The notes: generated by a model not told the origin, from the letters alone. A DNA stretch of 64,000 bases from Bin87 sp034423595 (GCA_965207025.1 OZ242258.1:434001-498000); one strand, 5' to 3'; numbered from the stretch's first letter, positions 44,396-53,376 are shown. Numbers and translations are program-made.

Positions 44396-44495
44396 TTAGA
44401 GGGTGTCCGATGGGTCGGATGCGGATCGCCGGCGGCAGAAGAAACTGTGAAGCATCCCCCTCACCCCAGCCCTCTTCCACCAGGGGAGAGGGAGT
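44396..44495. repeat. ~95-bp composite repeat, copy 1
   Basis: A flank gggtgtccgatgggtcggat...gaaactgtgaagcatc is followed by the hairpin repeat ccctcaccccagccctcttc...ggggagagggagt. Same order as 49376-49474 and 52334-52426. Confidence 0.65.
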
Positions 44496-44509
44496 ATCGG
44501 GATACGCTG

Positions 44510-44947
44510 TTACGCGCGGGCCAGCTCTGCAAAAGAAGGCTCTGGCATGCCCTCGGTCCAGGTGGGGTCGCGCAACTCGAGCCGGTTGCCACTGGGGTCG
44601 AAGAAGTAGAGTTCGCGGCCGGTAAAGACGCCCCGGGCGCGGTAGGTCAGATGATCGATCCTGATCTCGCGCTCGTGGAAGATACGGCACGCCAGATCGA
44701 AGGTTTCGGGTGAAACGGTAAACGAATGGTGGGCGCCCCCGTCCTCCCTGGAAAGTCCATCCACCGGGTTGGGACGCTCGCAGAGCAGGATGTTGTGATC
44801 TCCGACGTTAAAGCAGGACATGATGTTGTTTCCCAGGCGGCCCACCGGAGCAAGGCCCAGCAGTTCCCCGTAGAATTCCTCGGCTTCGGCGAGGTCGTTC
44901 ACCGGAATGGACCAGTGAGTGACGCCTTCGACTTTGAGTATCGCCAT
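44510..44947 (-). CDS. VOC-family (glyoxalase-fold) protein
   Basis: Single-domain vicinal-oxygen-chelate protein of 145 residues. Metal ligand positions are plausible: His in GVTHWSIPVNDLAEAEEFY, His in GGAHHSFTV, and Glu in FFDPSGNRLELRDP. Such proteins include dioxygenases, epimerases and resistance enzymes; the substrate is unknown. ATG 44947 has an excellent GGAGGG ribosome site; the long open frame upstream is not family-like. Confidence 0.86.
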   Translation of the reverse strand: MAILKVEGVTHWSIPVNDLAEAEEFYGELLGLAPVGRLGNNIMSCFNVGDHNILLCERPNPVDGLSREDGGAHHSFTVSPETFDLACRIFHEREIRIDHLTYRARGVFTGRELYFFDPSGNRLELRDPTWTEGMPEPSFAELARA

Positions 44948-45085
44948 AATGCCCTCCTGAATGGGTCTGGCTGCGAACTTACCACATACGTGTTTTGGGC
45001 GAAAGCATGAGGCCCTTGCGTGATAACCTGTCGAAACGCATTTGTGTGAGCAGCGCGAGGCGATCCAAACGGAGGAAACACTGAA

Positions 45086-45553
45086 ATGGCCGTAGTTGAA
45101 ACGAAGCTGGCTGAACTGGGTTATGAACTGCCGCCGCCACCGGATCCGGTGGGCAACTATCTGCCCATCACGAGGAGCGGCAATGTAATGTGGCTGGCGG
45201 GCGTAGGGTCGCGCATGGCGACGGGGGAGCGGATAGCAGGCAAGCTGGGCGCGGATCTGACAGTGGAGCAAGGGTACGAGGCTGCGCGGTGGGCCGCGCT
45301 CAACCTGCTAGCGAGGATGAAGGCGGAACTGGGAGACCTGGACCGGGTTACGCGGATCCTGAAGGTAGTGGGGATGGTCAACAGTGATCCGTCCTTCACC
45401 GGGCAGGCGGCGGTGGTGGACGGGGCATCCGACCTGTTTGTGGCCCTGTATGGCGACCGGGGGCGGCATTCGCGCTCTGCGCCGGGCATGGCCGCCCTAC
45501 CGGGTGATACGGCGGTTATATGCGACTGTGTGATCGAAGTGGATGGGGTTTAG
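45086..45553 (+). CDS. RidA/YjgF-family protein
   Basis: Trimeric RidA-fold protein, 155 residues, which hydrolyses reactive enamines/imines from PLP enzymes. The family's C-terminal block is present (GDRGRHSRSAPGMAALPGDTAVICDCVIEVDGV); the Arg before SAPGMAALP is in the position used by active RidA. The longer N-terminus ETKLAELGYELPPPPDPVGNY places it in the YjgH-like subgroup. GGAGG precedes the ATG. It is divergent from the VOC gene, with about 140 bp between. Confidence 0.88.
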   Translation: MAVVETKLAELGYELPPPPDPVGNYLPITRSGNVMWLAGVGSRMATGERIAGKLGADLTVEQGYEAARWAALNLLARMKAELGDLDRVTRILKVVGMVNSDPSFTGQAAVVDGASDLFVALYGDRGRHSRSAPGMAALPGDTAVICDCVIEVDGV

Positions 45554-45621
45554 CATCGGGTGGAATTGCTGCCCATGTTCCGTTATGATTGCGGAAACCC
45601 GCCAATCGGAGGCGTAAACAA

Positions 45622-47037
45622 ATGGCAAACCGCGATGTTGAACTGATTGGCCACCTGATGCGGCGGGCCGGCTTCGGCGCCACCCGCGACCAACTGGAAA
45701 CCTACGCTGCCCAGGGCTACGAGGCCACGGTGGAAATGCTGCTGGACCAGAGCGGCGAGCGGCGCATGGGCGACGACCTGATCCGCCGGTTCCACCCCGA
45801 ACTGTCGGGTATGATGGGGACGCTGGGCTCCGGCGAAAACTGGCTCTACCGCATGGCGACGACAACGACGCCGCTGCGCGAAAAGGTCGCGCTGTTCTGG
45901 CACGGCATCTTCGCCACGGGGTACCCCAAGGTCATCCACGGCAAGGCGCTGTCGGACCAGGTTCGCATGTTCCGACACAGGGGAATGGCCAGCTTCCGCG
46001 ACCTGCTGGTAGAACTGTCGCAGGATCCGGCGATGATCATCTGGCTGGATAACCAGGACAACCACAAGGACGCCATCAACGAGAACTTTGGGCGGGAGTT
46101 GCTGGAGCTGTTCTCCATGGGCGTGGGCAACTACACCGAGCAGGACGTGCAGGAGTGCGCCCGCGCCTTCACCGGCTGGACGCTGGGCAACCGGGAGTAC
46201 ATGGAACTGCGCTCGATGCGAGATTCGGACTGGCCCTATGGACGCATATCCTGGCACTTCGAGTTTCAAGACGACGACCACGACTACGGCGAGAAGGAGT
46301 TTTTGGGGCAGCGCGGGCAGTTCAACGGCGACGACATCGTGAACATCATCTGCCAGCAGGAGGCCACCGCCCGATTCATTTCGCGGCACATGTACAGTTT
46401 CTTCGTGGCGGACGAACCGCCCGTGCCCGAGTGGCCTTACACCGAGCCGCAGGACCCCGCGGCCATCGACCTGCTGGTGCAAGCCTATTTCGACAGCGGC
46501 TACGACATCACGGCGATGCTGCGCGTGTTGTTCAACTCTCAGTTCTTCAAGGACGAGTCGGTTCGTTACCGCAAGGTCAAGAGCCCGGTGGAGCTGGTGG
46601 CCGGTGTGCTGCGGCTGACCGGCGAGTTCGACCGTCCGCGCAAGGAAATCCTGGAGCGCTACCAGCAGGCCATCTTCATGGGGCAGTTTCTGAACAACCC
46701 GCCCAGCGTGGAGGGCTGGCACCAGGGCACCGACTGGATCGACACGGGCTCGCTGGTGGAGCGGATCAACTTTGCGTCGCAGCAACTGGGGGATACTGGC
46801 AAGCCGGGCGTACGCACCATGGTGGAGCGCATCGCGTCCAACCCATCGGCGGTCTCGCCGGAGATGCTCGTTGACGCTTGTCTCGACCAGGTGGGGGCAA
46901 TCGAGGTGTCCGAGGATACCCGCCGCGAGTTGGTGGATTTCGCATCGGTGGCCGGTTCCGCTGACAGCGTGGGCGACGGCCGCGTTGCGGAAGTGCTGCA
47001 AATGGTGGCGTCAACCCACGAGTTCCAACGCGCGTAG
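45622..47037 (+). CDS. DUF1800-domain protein
   Basis: Protein of 471 residues, full DUF1800: LIGHLMRRAGFGATRDQLE start, LREKVALFWHGIFATGYPK, DNHKDAINENFGRELLELFSMGVGNYTEQDV, RAFTGWTLGN, FLNNPPSVEGWHQGTDWI. Molecular function unknown; usually paired with DUF1501 and often exported by Tat. No signal peptide is visible here from the ATG at 45622 (GGAGG at 45608-45612). It is the first gene of a three-gene run with an NHL propeller and DUF1501. Confidence 0.88.
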   Translation: MANRDVELIGHLMRRAGFGATRDQLETYAAQGYEATVEMLLDQSGERRMGDDLIRRFHPELSGMMGTLGSGENWLYRMATTTTPLREKVALFWHGIFATGYPKVIHGKALSDQVRMFRHRGMASFRDLLVELSQDPAMIIWLDNQDNHKDAINENFGRELLELFSMGVGNYTEQDVQECARAFTGWTLGNREYMELRSMRDSDWPYGRISWHFEFQDDDHDYGEKEFLGQRGQFNGDDIVNIICQQEATARFISRHMYSFFVADEPPVPEWPYTEPQDPAAIDLLVQAYFDSGYDITAMLRVLFNSQFFKDESVRYRKVKSPVELVAGVLRLTGEFDRPRKEILERYQQAIFMGQFLNNPPSVEGWHQGTDWIDTGSLVERINFASQQLGDTGKPGVRTMVERIASNPSAVSPEMLVDACLDQVGAIEVSEDTRRELVDFASVAGSADSVGDGRVAEVLQMVASTHEFQRA

Positions 47038-47044
47038 CTACTAA

Positions 47045-47137
47045 TGTCATTGCGAGGAGCGAAGCGACGCGGCAATCCCGTGCCAACGGCAGCCGCCGGT
47101 GAAACAACGAGATTGCCACGCTGTGCTCGCAATGACA
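47045..47137. repeat. hairpin repeat with tgtcattgcgag arms
   Basis: Perfect 12-bp outer arms (47045-47056 and 47126-47137) and further inner pairing (gcggcaatcccg with gagattgcc). The same core forms the interior of the element at 1612-1735, but no IS-like ends are present here. It lies between DUF1800 and the NHL gene. Confidence 0.75.
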
Positions 47138-47147
47138 AATTGGTGAA

Positions 47148-48191
47148 ATGAATATGACCACAGTGCAGGACATACCGGAGATCAAGCTCCTTGAATACCG
47201 CATGACGCTGGGGATGACCACGATGGAGGGCCGGGGGTTTTACTACCCCATGGATACTGCCATCGCGGACGACGGGCGGATGTACGTCGCCAACCGCTCG
47301 CTGGAGAACGTGACCCGGGGCGTGCGCGTCACCATGTGCGACATAGACAGTGAGTATTACGGCACCTTCGCGGCGTATGGGCAGTCGCCGGGGCAGTTTA
47401 TCTGGCCGTCGGCCTGCACCATCGATAGCGGGGGCAGGGTGTACGTCAGCGACGAGGCGACCCACCGCATCTCGGTGTTTGATCGGGAGGGTACGCTGCT
47501 GTCCACATGGGGCGAACACGGAGCCGGCGAAGGACAGCTGGACACGCCGTCGGGCCTGGCGTTTGATGCCGACGACAACCTCTACGTGGCCGACACGTAC
47601 AACCACCGGGTGCAGAAGTTCAGCGCTGACGGACAATTTCTCCTCGCGTTTGGCGGAGAAGGCGACGACGCCGGCGAATTCAGCCTGCCGTGGGGTCTGA
47701 CTGTGGGTGGTGATGGATGCGTGTACGTGGCGGACTGGGGTAACGACCGGGTCCAGAAGTTTGCGGCTGACGGCGAGCCCCTGGCATCGTTTGGCACACC
47801 AGGCAGGGGCGACGGGGAGTTGCACCGGCCTTCCGGCGTGGCAGTAGATCCCAACGGCTACATCTACGTAGCCGACTGGGGCAACGAGCGGGTGCAGGTG
47901 TTGGACTCCGACGGCGGTTTTGTGCAGAAGCTGCGGGGCGAGGCCACTCTGTCCGCGTGGGCAGCCAACTTCCTGTCGGTGAACGTGGAGGAAGGCGAGG
48001 CCCGCTCCCGCGCCAACCTGGAGCCCGAAATTGAGTATTTCGTGGACGACCCGCATGAGGAGTCGTCCCACATCGAAAAGTATTTCTGGTCGCCCGTGTC
48101 GGTCAAGCTGGACCGGGACGGGAACCTGTACGTAACCGAGAGCAACCGGCACCGGATCCAAGTGTACCGGCCCAGCGCAGCAGGAGGATAG
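47148..48191 (+). CDS. NHL-repeat beta-propeller protein (middle of the DUF1800-DUF1501 module)
   Basis: Protein of 347 residues with about six NHL blades; clear ones are DADDNLYVADTYNHRVQKFS, GGDGCVYVADWGNDRVQKFA, DPNGYIYVADWGNERVQVLD and the last DRDGNLYVTESNRHRIQVY. An interruption (about 265-315) rich in acidic residues breaks the blade pattern. No signal peptide is evident. The DUF1501 gene begins 4 bp after its stop. A scaffold or sugar/peptide-binding role is plausible but not shown. Confidence 0.83.
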   Translation: MNMTTVQDIPEIKLLEYRMTLGMTTMEGRGFYYPMDTAIADDGRMYVANRSLENVTRGVRVTMCDIDSEYYGTFAAYGQSPGQFIWPSACTIDSGGRVYVSDEATHRISVFDREGTLLSTWGEHGAGEGQLDTPSGLAFDADDNLYVADTYNHRVQKFSADGQFLLAFGGEGDDAGEFSLPWGLTVGGDGCVYVADWGNDRVQKFAADGEPLASFGTPGRGDGELHRPSGVAVDPNGYIYVADWGNERVQVLDSDGGFVQKLRGEATLSAWAANFLSVNVEEGEARSRANLEPEIEYFVDDPHEESSHIEKYFWSPVSVKLDRDGNLYVTESNRHRIQVYRPSAAGG

Positions 48192-48195
48192 CCCG

Positions 48196-49323
48196 ATGAC
48201 TTCCACTAACAAGGAAAGGTCGGTAGTGGTGATTGAGTTGCAGGGCGGCAACGACGCCCTGAACACCGTGATCCCCTACAACAACCCGCTCTACTACGAC
48301 TTCCGGAGCAACGTGGGCATCCCTGAGGGGGAGGTGCTGCACCTGGACGGCGAGGTGGGCTTCAACCCCAACCTGGCGCCCGTCCAGCACTTGTGGGACC
48401 AAGGGAACATCGCCGTCATCAACGGCATCGGCTACCCCAACCCGAACCGCTCGCACTTCCGCTCGCGGGACGTGTGGTACACCGCCGAGTCGGAGAAGAT
48501 CGGCGCCGAGGGCTGGCTGGGCGCGGCCATCCGGGACCTGGACCCTCGGGGCGAGAACGTGCTGACGGGCGTGAACTTTGGGCGGGGACTGCCGCGGGCG
48601 ATGGTGTGCAAGGGCGTGCCGGTGGCGTCGGTGGCTAACCTGGAGACCTACGGGCTGATGCCGGACATCCAGGACGAGAAGTCACGGCAGTACGCGCTGG
48701 AGGTGTTCAGCCGGATCTACGGACCGACGGAGACCAAGGATATCGTGGCGCAGGTGTTGTCGGAGACCGGTTCCAACGCGCTGAAGGGCGCCGACCGGCT
48801 GCGTTCCGCTCCCGACCTGTACTCGTCGTCGGTGGAGTATGCGGACACGCCGATCAGCCAGTCGTTGCGGAACATGGCGCAGGTGATGTCGGCTGGGCTG
48901 GGCACGCGCTTCTACTACACAATGCACGGCAGTTTCGACACGCACAGCAACGAGCTGCCCGCCCACGCCAAGCTGTGGACGGACGTGTCCACCGCCATTG
49001 CCGACTTCACCAGCGACCTTGAGGAGCATGGGATGCTGGAGGACACCCTGATCCTGGTGTTCTCGGAGTTCGGGCGGCGGATCAGGGACAACGGCACGGG
49101 AACCGACCACGGTTCCGGCGGTGTGGCCTTCGTGATGGGCGGGTCGGTGAACGGCGGGCTGTATGGCGAGTACCCGTCGCTGCGTCCTGAGGACCACTCG
49201 GAGGGGGACCTGCACTTCACCAACGACTTCCGGTCCACCTACGCAACCATCCTGAACCGGTGGCTGGAGCTGGATCCGGTCCCGATTGTGCACGGCGACT
49301 ACGAGCAGTTCGGTTTCCTGTAG
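48196..49323 (+). CDS. DUF1501-domain protein
   Basis: Alkaline-phosphatase/sulfatase-like fold protein of 375 residues. Typical blocks: VVIELQGGNDALNTVIPY, RSHFRSRDVWYTAE, FYYTMHGSFDTHSNELPAHAKLW, LVFSEFGRRIRDNGTGTDHGSGGVAFVMGG. The acidic and His residues of the last blocks suit a metal site. Members often have Tat signals; none here. It ends the DUF1800-NHL-DUF1501 run and is followed by a terminator at 49341. Confidence 0.88.
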   Translation: MTSTNKERSVVVIELQGGNDALNTVIPYNNPLYYDFRSNVGIPEGEVLHLDGEVGFNPNLAPVQHLWDQGNIAVINGIGYPNPNRSHFRSRDVWYTAESEKIGAEGWLGAAIRDLDPRGENVLTGVNFGRGLPRAMVCKGVPVASVANLETYGLMPDIQDEKSRQYALEVFSRIYGPTETKDIVAQVLSETGSNALKGADRLRSAPDLYSSSVEYADTPISQSLRNMAQVMSAGLGTRFYYTMHGSFDTHSNELPAHAKLWTDVSTAIADFTSDLEEHGMLEDTLILVFSEFGRRIRDNGTGTDHGSGGVAFVMGGSVNGGLYGEYPSLRPEDHSEGDLHFTNDFRSTYATILNRWLELDPVPIVHGDYEQFGFL

Positions 49324-49340
49324 GCAACCGTTCCGCAGAA

Positions 49341-49371
49341 ATGGGCAGGGCCTTCCAAAGGTCCTGCCCAT
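49341..49371 (+). terminator. hairpin terminator of the DUF1501 gene
   Basis: atgggcagg ... cctgcccat with inner ccttcc/aaagg pairing, 17 bp after the stop, followed by a short T-containing tail. Confidence 0.65.
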
Positions 49372-49375
49372 CTAT

Positions 49376-49474
49376 TAGGGTGTAAACAAGGCTTGGTGTG
49401 AATCGCCGACCTTTGATGAAAGTGTGAAATATCCCCCCTCACCCCAACCCTCTCCCGCCAGAGGAGAGGGAGTT
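49376..49474. repeat. ~95-bp composite repeat, copy 2
   Basis: Flank gggtgtaaacaaggcttggt...gaaagtgtgaaatatc then hairpin ccctcaccccaaccctctcc...agaggagagggagtt. Confidence 0.65.
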
Positions 49475-49610
49475 AAAATACCACCCAAATAATGGCGCCA
49501 GCAGGCCAAAAACCCGCCGGCGCCGTTGCGTTTGTGGGCGTATGGGGTTGATCGGGGCGAGCCGGGGTGGGCGGAACCTGCCGTTGCGGGCAGGGATATT
49601 CGCGCAGGAG

Positions 49611-50990
49611 TCAGGCCGCTCCAAGGTCCGAAGCCACGCGGCCGATCACGCTGTCCATGGTGGATACGATCTGCTCAATCTCGCCGGGTGTGACGCAGAG
49701 CGGGGGCATGATGTTCATGAGGTCGCCGCCGCGCAGGAAGAGGCCCTGGTCGGCAAAGCCCTGGGTCAAGCTTGGGCCGAGTCCGGCGTCGGCTGGGAAA
49801 TGTTCCCTGGTTTCCCGGTCTTTCACCAACTCCATCCCGCACATGAGGCCGAGGCCGCGCACGTTGCCGATGATGGAGTGTTTTTCCTTGAGTTCCTCCA
49901 GGCCGTCGAGGAGATAGCGTCCCATCCGGGCCGAATTCTCCACCATCCCTTCCCGTTCCATGATTTCCAGGTTCTTCAGGGAGGCCGCCGCCGCTACAGG
50001 GTGGCCGCCGAAGGTGATGACGTGACGGAAGGCCGCCCGGGGACTGCCGACGAAGGCGTCGGCAATGGGCTTGCGGAGGATGGTTCCGCCCATGGGGATA
50101 TAGCCGCTGGTGATGCCCTTGGCCACGGTCATCATGTCCGGCGTTATGTCCCAGTGGTTACAGCCGAACCATTTGCCGGTGCGACCAAAACCGGTGATTA
50201 CCTCGTCGGCGATCAGCAGGCAGCCATACTTGTCGCAAACTTCCCGAAGCAGGGGCCAGTAATTATCCGGCGGGACTACCGCTCCCATAGGGCTGGAAAT
50301 AGGTTCGGCGATAACCGCTGCGACCGTATCCGGCCCCTGGAACTGAATGATGCTCTCGATGGCGTCAACACACCGCTGGCCACATTCTTCCGGCGACTGG
50401 CTGTTGAACTCGCAGCGGTAGAAGTTGGGCTGAGGAGCGTGGAACGTGTTGGGCATCAGGGGTTCGTAGTCTTCCCTGGGGTAGAGGTAGTTGCCCCCGA
50501 GGGCCATCGCACCCATGGTGGCGCCGTGGTAGGAGTCGCGGCGGCTGATGAACTTGGTGCGCTGGGGTTCGCCCATACGCTTAAAATAGGCGCGGGACAG
50601 CTTCAACGCGGTTTCAACGGACTCGGAACCGCCGCTGGTGAAAAAGCAGCGGGAAAGGTCGCCCGGCATCATGGACGCGACCTTTTCGGACAACACAACC
50701 GTGGGTTCGGTGGTGGTGCCCATGGGCATATAGGTGATCTTGAGCATCTGCTCGTAGGCGGCGTCGGCGATTTCCTTCTGGCCGTAACCGACGTTCTTCA
50801 GCCAGAGGCCGGACATGGCGTCGATGTAGGTGTTGCCCAGGGAGTCGGTGACCTGGCAACCCTTGCCCTCCACGAAAATCTGGGGCTCGCCCTTTTCAGC
50901 CATGTCGCTGGGTTCCCTCAGGTACACCCAGAGATTTTCCAGGGCAGTCCTTTGCAAGTCCCGGACCGCAGATTCAGAATGGGTAGCCAT
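49611..50990 (-). CDS. class III omega-aminotransferase
   Basis: PLP aminotransferase of 459 residues, in the group of beta-alanine-pyruvate, putrescine and taurine-type transaminases. Motifs: YIDAMSGLWLKNVGYGQKEIADAA, FFTSGGSESVETALKLSRAYF, RRDSYHGATMGAMALGG, AEPISSPMGAVVPP, IADEVITGFGRTGKWFG and the PLP-lysine in MTVAKGITSGYIPMGG. Start ATG 50990 has GGAGG 5 nt upstream. It stands alone; substrate unknown. Confidence 0.92.
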   Translation of the reverse strand: MATHSESAVRDLQRTALENLWVYLREPSDMAEKGEPQIFVEGKGCQVTDSLGNTYIDAMSGLWLKNVGYGQKEIADAAYEQMLKITYMPMGTTTEPTVVLSEKVASMMPGDLSRCFFTSGGSESVETALKLSRAYFKRMGEPQRTKFISRRDSYHGATMGAMALGGNYLYPREDYEPLMPNTFHAPQPNFYRCEFNSQSPEECGQRCVDAIESIIQFQGPDTVAAVIAEPISSPMGAVVPPDNYWPLLREVCDKYGCLLIADEVITGFGRTGKWFGCNHWDITPDMMTVAKGITSGYIPMGGTILRKPIADAFVGSPRAAFRHVITFGGHPVAAAASLKNLEIMEREGMVENSARMGRYLLDGLEELKEKHSIIGNVRGLGLMCGMELVKDRETREHFPADAGLGPSLTQGFADQGLFLRGGDLMNIMPPLCVTPGEIEQIVSTMDSVIGRVASDLGAA

Positions 50991-51120
50991 GTTTTCCTCC
51001 GAGAGTGGATGTAAGCGTAGTATTGAATATGCTTGTTGCCAAGTTAGTTTAACACCGATTGATTGAAACCCGTCAACCGGCGTGCTACCGTGCCGCCTTG
51101 TGCAAGACAGCGAGTTCGAC

Positions 51121-51177
51121 ACTCCGGCGAAAGCCGAAGTCCAGAAAGCGCCACTGGATTCCGGCGAAAGCCGGAAT
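51121..51177. repeat. two CATTCC-type hairpins
   Basis: A decayed copy (actccggcgaaagccgaagt, 51121-51140) and a perfect one (attccggc-gaaa-gccggaat, 51158-51177) in the gap between the aminotransferase and the dehydrogenase. Confidence 0.65.
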
Positions 51178-51229
51178 GACAGCTTAATGGCAAGCGAGTA
51201 TTGCACAGTCCCTAACAAGGAGTCCGACC

Positions 51230-52333
51230 GTGCGAGTGGAGCCAATCAGCCTGTATGACTATGAGGCACGGGCCAGGGAAGTCCTGCCCCACAACTATTG
51301 GGAGTTCATTGAGGCCGGCGCTATGGATGAAATCGCTACTGCCCGAAACCGCGCCGCCTTCGAGTCGCTGACGCTGAGACCGCGGTTCGTGCGGGATACC
51401 ACGGAGCGGAAAATCTCCACCACTGTCCTGGGGACGGACATCAGTTTTCCGGTGATGATTGCGCCCACGGACGCGCACAGCAACGCGCATCCGGATGCGG
51501 AGCGCGCTACCGCGCGCGGAGCCGGGATGTCCAACACCCTGATGATGTGCAGCTCCAATTCCAACTGTAGCATGGAGGAAATCGCCGAAGCCGCCACGGG
51601 ACCGCTCTGGTTCCAGGTTTCCCACCGCGGTTACGACTTTACGGAAAACCTGGTCAAGCGCGCGGAAGCCGCCGGCTACGGGGCTATCGTACTCACCATT
51701 GACGCGCCGTTTCCCAGCCCCAAAGAACGAGACCTGCGCAACCGGTACGAGCGCCCGGGCGAATACGGCAACTTCCGCGAATGGCAAGACTCCGCGCCGG
51801 GGGTTAACGAGGCTGACGAACCCCCGGCATGGGATACGCCGCAATGCCCGCCGCTCACCTGGCGGGAATTGGAGTGGTTGCGAAGCCTCACCGATCTGCC
51901 CCTGGTGTTGAAGGGGCTGCGAGTGGCCGAAGACGCGCGCAGGGCGGTGGAGCACGGCGTCAACGGCATCCTGGTTTCCACCCATGGCGGGCGCCGATTC
52001 GACAGCACCATGTCCAGCATTGAGATGGTGCCGGAGATCGTTGCGGCGACCGGCGGAAAAGTAGAAGTGTACGTCGATTCCGGCGTCCGTCGGGGCAGCG
52101 ACGTGCTCAAGGCGTTGGCCCTGGGCGCCACCGCGGTTGCAGTTGGCCGGCCGCTGTATTGGGGCCTGGCGGTGAACGGAGCCGAGGGCGTACACCACAT
52201 GCTGGAATTGCTGAGAGAGGAGTTTGACCGCGCCATGGCCTATTGCGGCCAGCACAGCGTGGATAAACTGGAACACCGACTGCTCAACATCCCGCGTGAG
52301 TGGGGGCATTTTCGTACCGAAAACGACCTTTAA
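51230..52333 (+). CDS. FMN-dependent alpha-hydroxyacid dehydrogenase-family protein
   Basis: TIM-barrel flavoenzyme of 367 residues oxidising 2-hydroxyacids (glycolate oxidase/lactate dehydrogenase group). Present: FPVMIAPTDAHSNAHPDAERATARGA, ERDLRNRYE, LPLVLKGLRVAEDARRAVEHGVNGILVSTHGGRRFD (catalytic His and Arg retained), VYVDSGVRRGSDVLKALALGATAVAVGRPL. The usual WFQLY segment is WFQVSHRG, so the conserved substrate-contact Tyr is replaced by Ser. GTG start with AAGGAG 7 nt before. Confidence 0.9.
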   Translation: MRVEPISLYDYEARAREVLPHNYWEFIEAGAMDEIATARNRAAFESLTLRPRFVRDTTERKISTTVLGTDISFPVMIAPTDAHSNAHPDAERATARGAGMSNTLMMCSSNSNCSMEEIAEAATGPLWFQVSHRGYDFTENLVKRAEAAGYGAIVLTIDAPFPSPKERDLRNRYERPGEYGNFREWQDSAPGVNEADEPPAWDTPQCPPLTWRELEWLRSLTDLPLVLKGLRVAEDARRAVEHGVNGILVSTHGGRRFDSTMSSIEMVPEIVAATGGKVEVYVDSGVRRGSDVLKALALGATAVAVGRPLYWGLAVNGAEGVHHMLELLREEFDRAMAYCGQHSVDKLEHRLLNIPREWGHFRTENDL

Positions 52334-52426
52334 GATGGTGTGCTATCAGTCGGATGTGGGCGCAGCGGGCGAAACTGATAAGGAATCCCCCTCACCCCAA
52401 CCCTCTCCCACCAGGGGAGAGGGAGT
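52334..52426. repeat. ~95-bp composite repeat, copy 3
   Basis: Flank gatggtgtgctatcagtcgg...gaaactgataaggaatc then ccctcaccccaaccctctcc...ggggagagggagt. It occupies almost the whole gap between two convergent genes. Confidence 0.65.
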
Positions 52427-52438
52427 GTCGAAGACCTC

Positions 52439-53305
52439 TTAAGAGACCAGTTGCCAGTAGCGGCGGCCTTCGGCACGGACTACCCGGCCGAAGCCGCCGT
52501 GGTGGCAGATTGCCATGATGGCGTCCTCGGACTCGGCGCGTTCGATCATGGCGGTACGGGTGGCTACGCCCTGGTTTCCGTCCATGTCGAAGCTGAACTT
52601 CCAGGCGGTTTCGGTGACCTGGGTCGGGCCGTGGAATACGTCGCCGAGGACATAGGCCCGCTGTCCGCCGGATACGATGGCGAGGCTCATTGAACCGGGG
52701 GTGTGGCCGGGCGTGGGGATGGCGGTGACTTCGCCGGTGAGGGCGCGCTCGCCGTCCAACAGGTCCAGCACACCCAGATCCTGAAGGGGGCCGAGAGTCT
52801 GTTCCCAGTGGGGCGGAAACAGTTGCATGACCTCGGGTTGCTGGAAGACCTCCCAGTCGGCGCGATGGGCCACGTAGCGGGCGTTGGGGAAGGTGGCGCG
52901 GGCCGGCGCGTCCGGTTCGTGGGTGATATTCCAGCCAACATGGTCGAAGTGCAGGTGGCTGAAGAAGACGGTGTTGATGTCGGCAAGGCCGACGCCGGCC
53001 GCTTCCAATTCCTGAAGGAGGCGGCCCTCTGCGCCGCCGACCATGGCCTCGATTGAGTGTGGGTTGGTTGCCGCGCCGCCCAGCCCGGTATCCACCAGGA
53101 TGGTCTGCCCCTCTGAGCGGATGAGGTAACACTCGAAGTGGGCCAGCAGGTGATCGCCGGCGAAGCCGGTGGGATAGCGCTCCCGGTAGGGGCCCCACGC
53201 CTCGGCGGGGACGTCGGGAAAGACGTCGCTGAGGGGCAACGTGGCCTCCTGGTCGTTAAGGGACAGGATTTCGACGTTGCCGATTGTCAGCCTGGCTTCT
53301 GGCAT
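52439..53305 (-). CDS. MBL-fold metallohydrolase
   Basis: Metallo-beta-lactamase-fold hydrolase of 288 residues. The zinc motif is FFSHLHFDHVGWN (HxHxDH), with further ligands in IPTPGHTPGSMSL and YVLGDVFHGPTQ. N-acyl-lactone hydrolases and related esterases have this layout. ATG 53305 with AGGAGG 8 nt upstream. It may act with the following CMD-family gene, on the same strand; substrate not known. Confidence 0.9.
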   Translation of the reverse strand: MPEARLTIGNVEILSLNDQEATLPLSDVFPDVPAEAWGPYRERYPTGFAGDHLLAHFECYLIRSEGQTILVDTGLGGAATNPHSIEAMVGGAEGRLLQELEAAGVGLADINTVFFSHLHFDHVGWNITHEPDAPARATFPNARYVAHRADWEVFQQPEVMQLFPPHWEQTLGPLQDLGVLDLLDGERALTGEVTAIPTPGHTPGSMSLAIVSGGQRAYVLGDVFHGPTQVTETAWKFSFDMDGNQGVATRTAMIERAESEDAIMAICHHGGFGRVVRAEGRRYWQLVS

Positions 53306-53376
53306 GGGCGTAACCTCCTGGACGGAAAGGGGGAAGGCAGAGTGCGACGTGCGAGATTGACAGAGCCGGCGTTGGC

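Noticed and set aside
45583..48266. Long - strand frames opposite DUF1800 and the NHL gene
   Set aside because: Antisense shadows in G+C-rich codons; one crosses the intergenic hairpin repeat.
49542..51014. 490-codon + strand frame opposite the class III aminotransferase
   Set aside because: Shadow frame; the - strand protein has full PLP-enzyme motifs.
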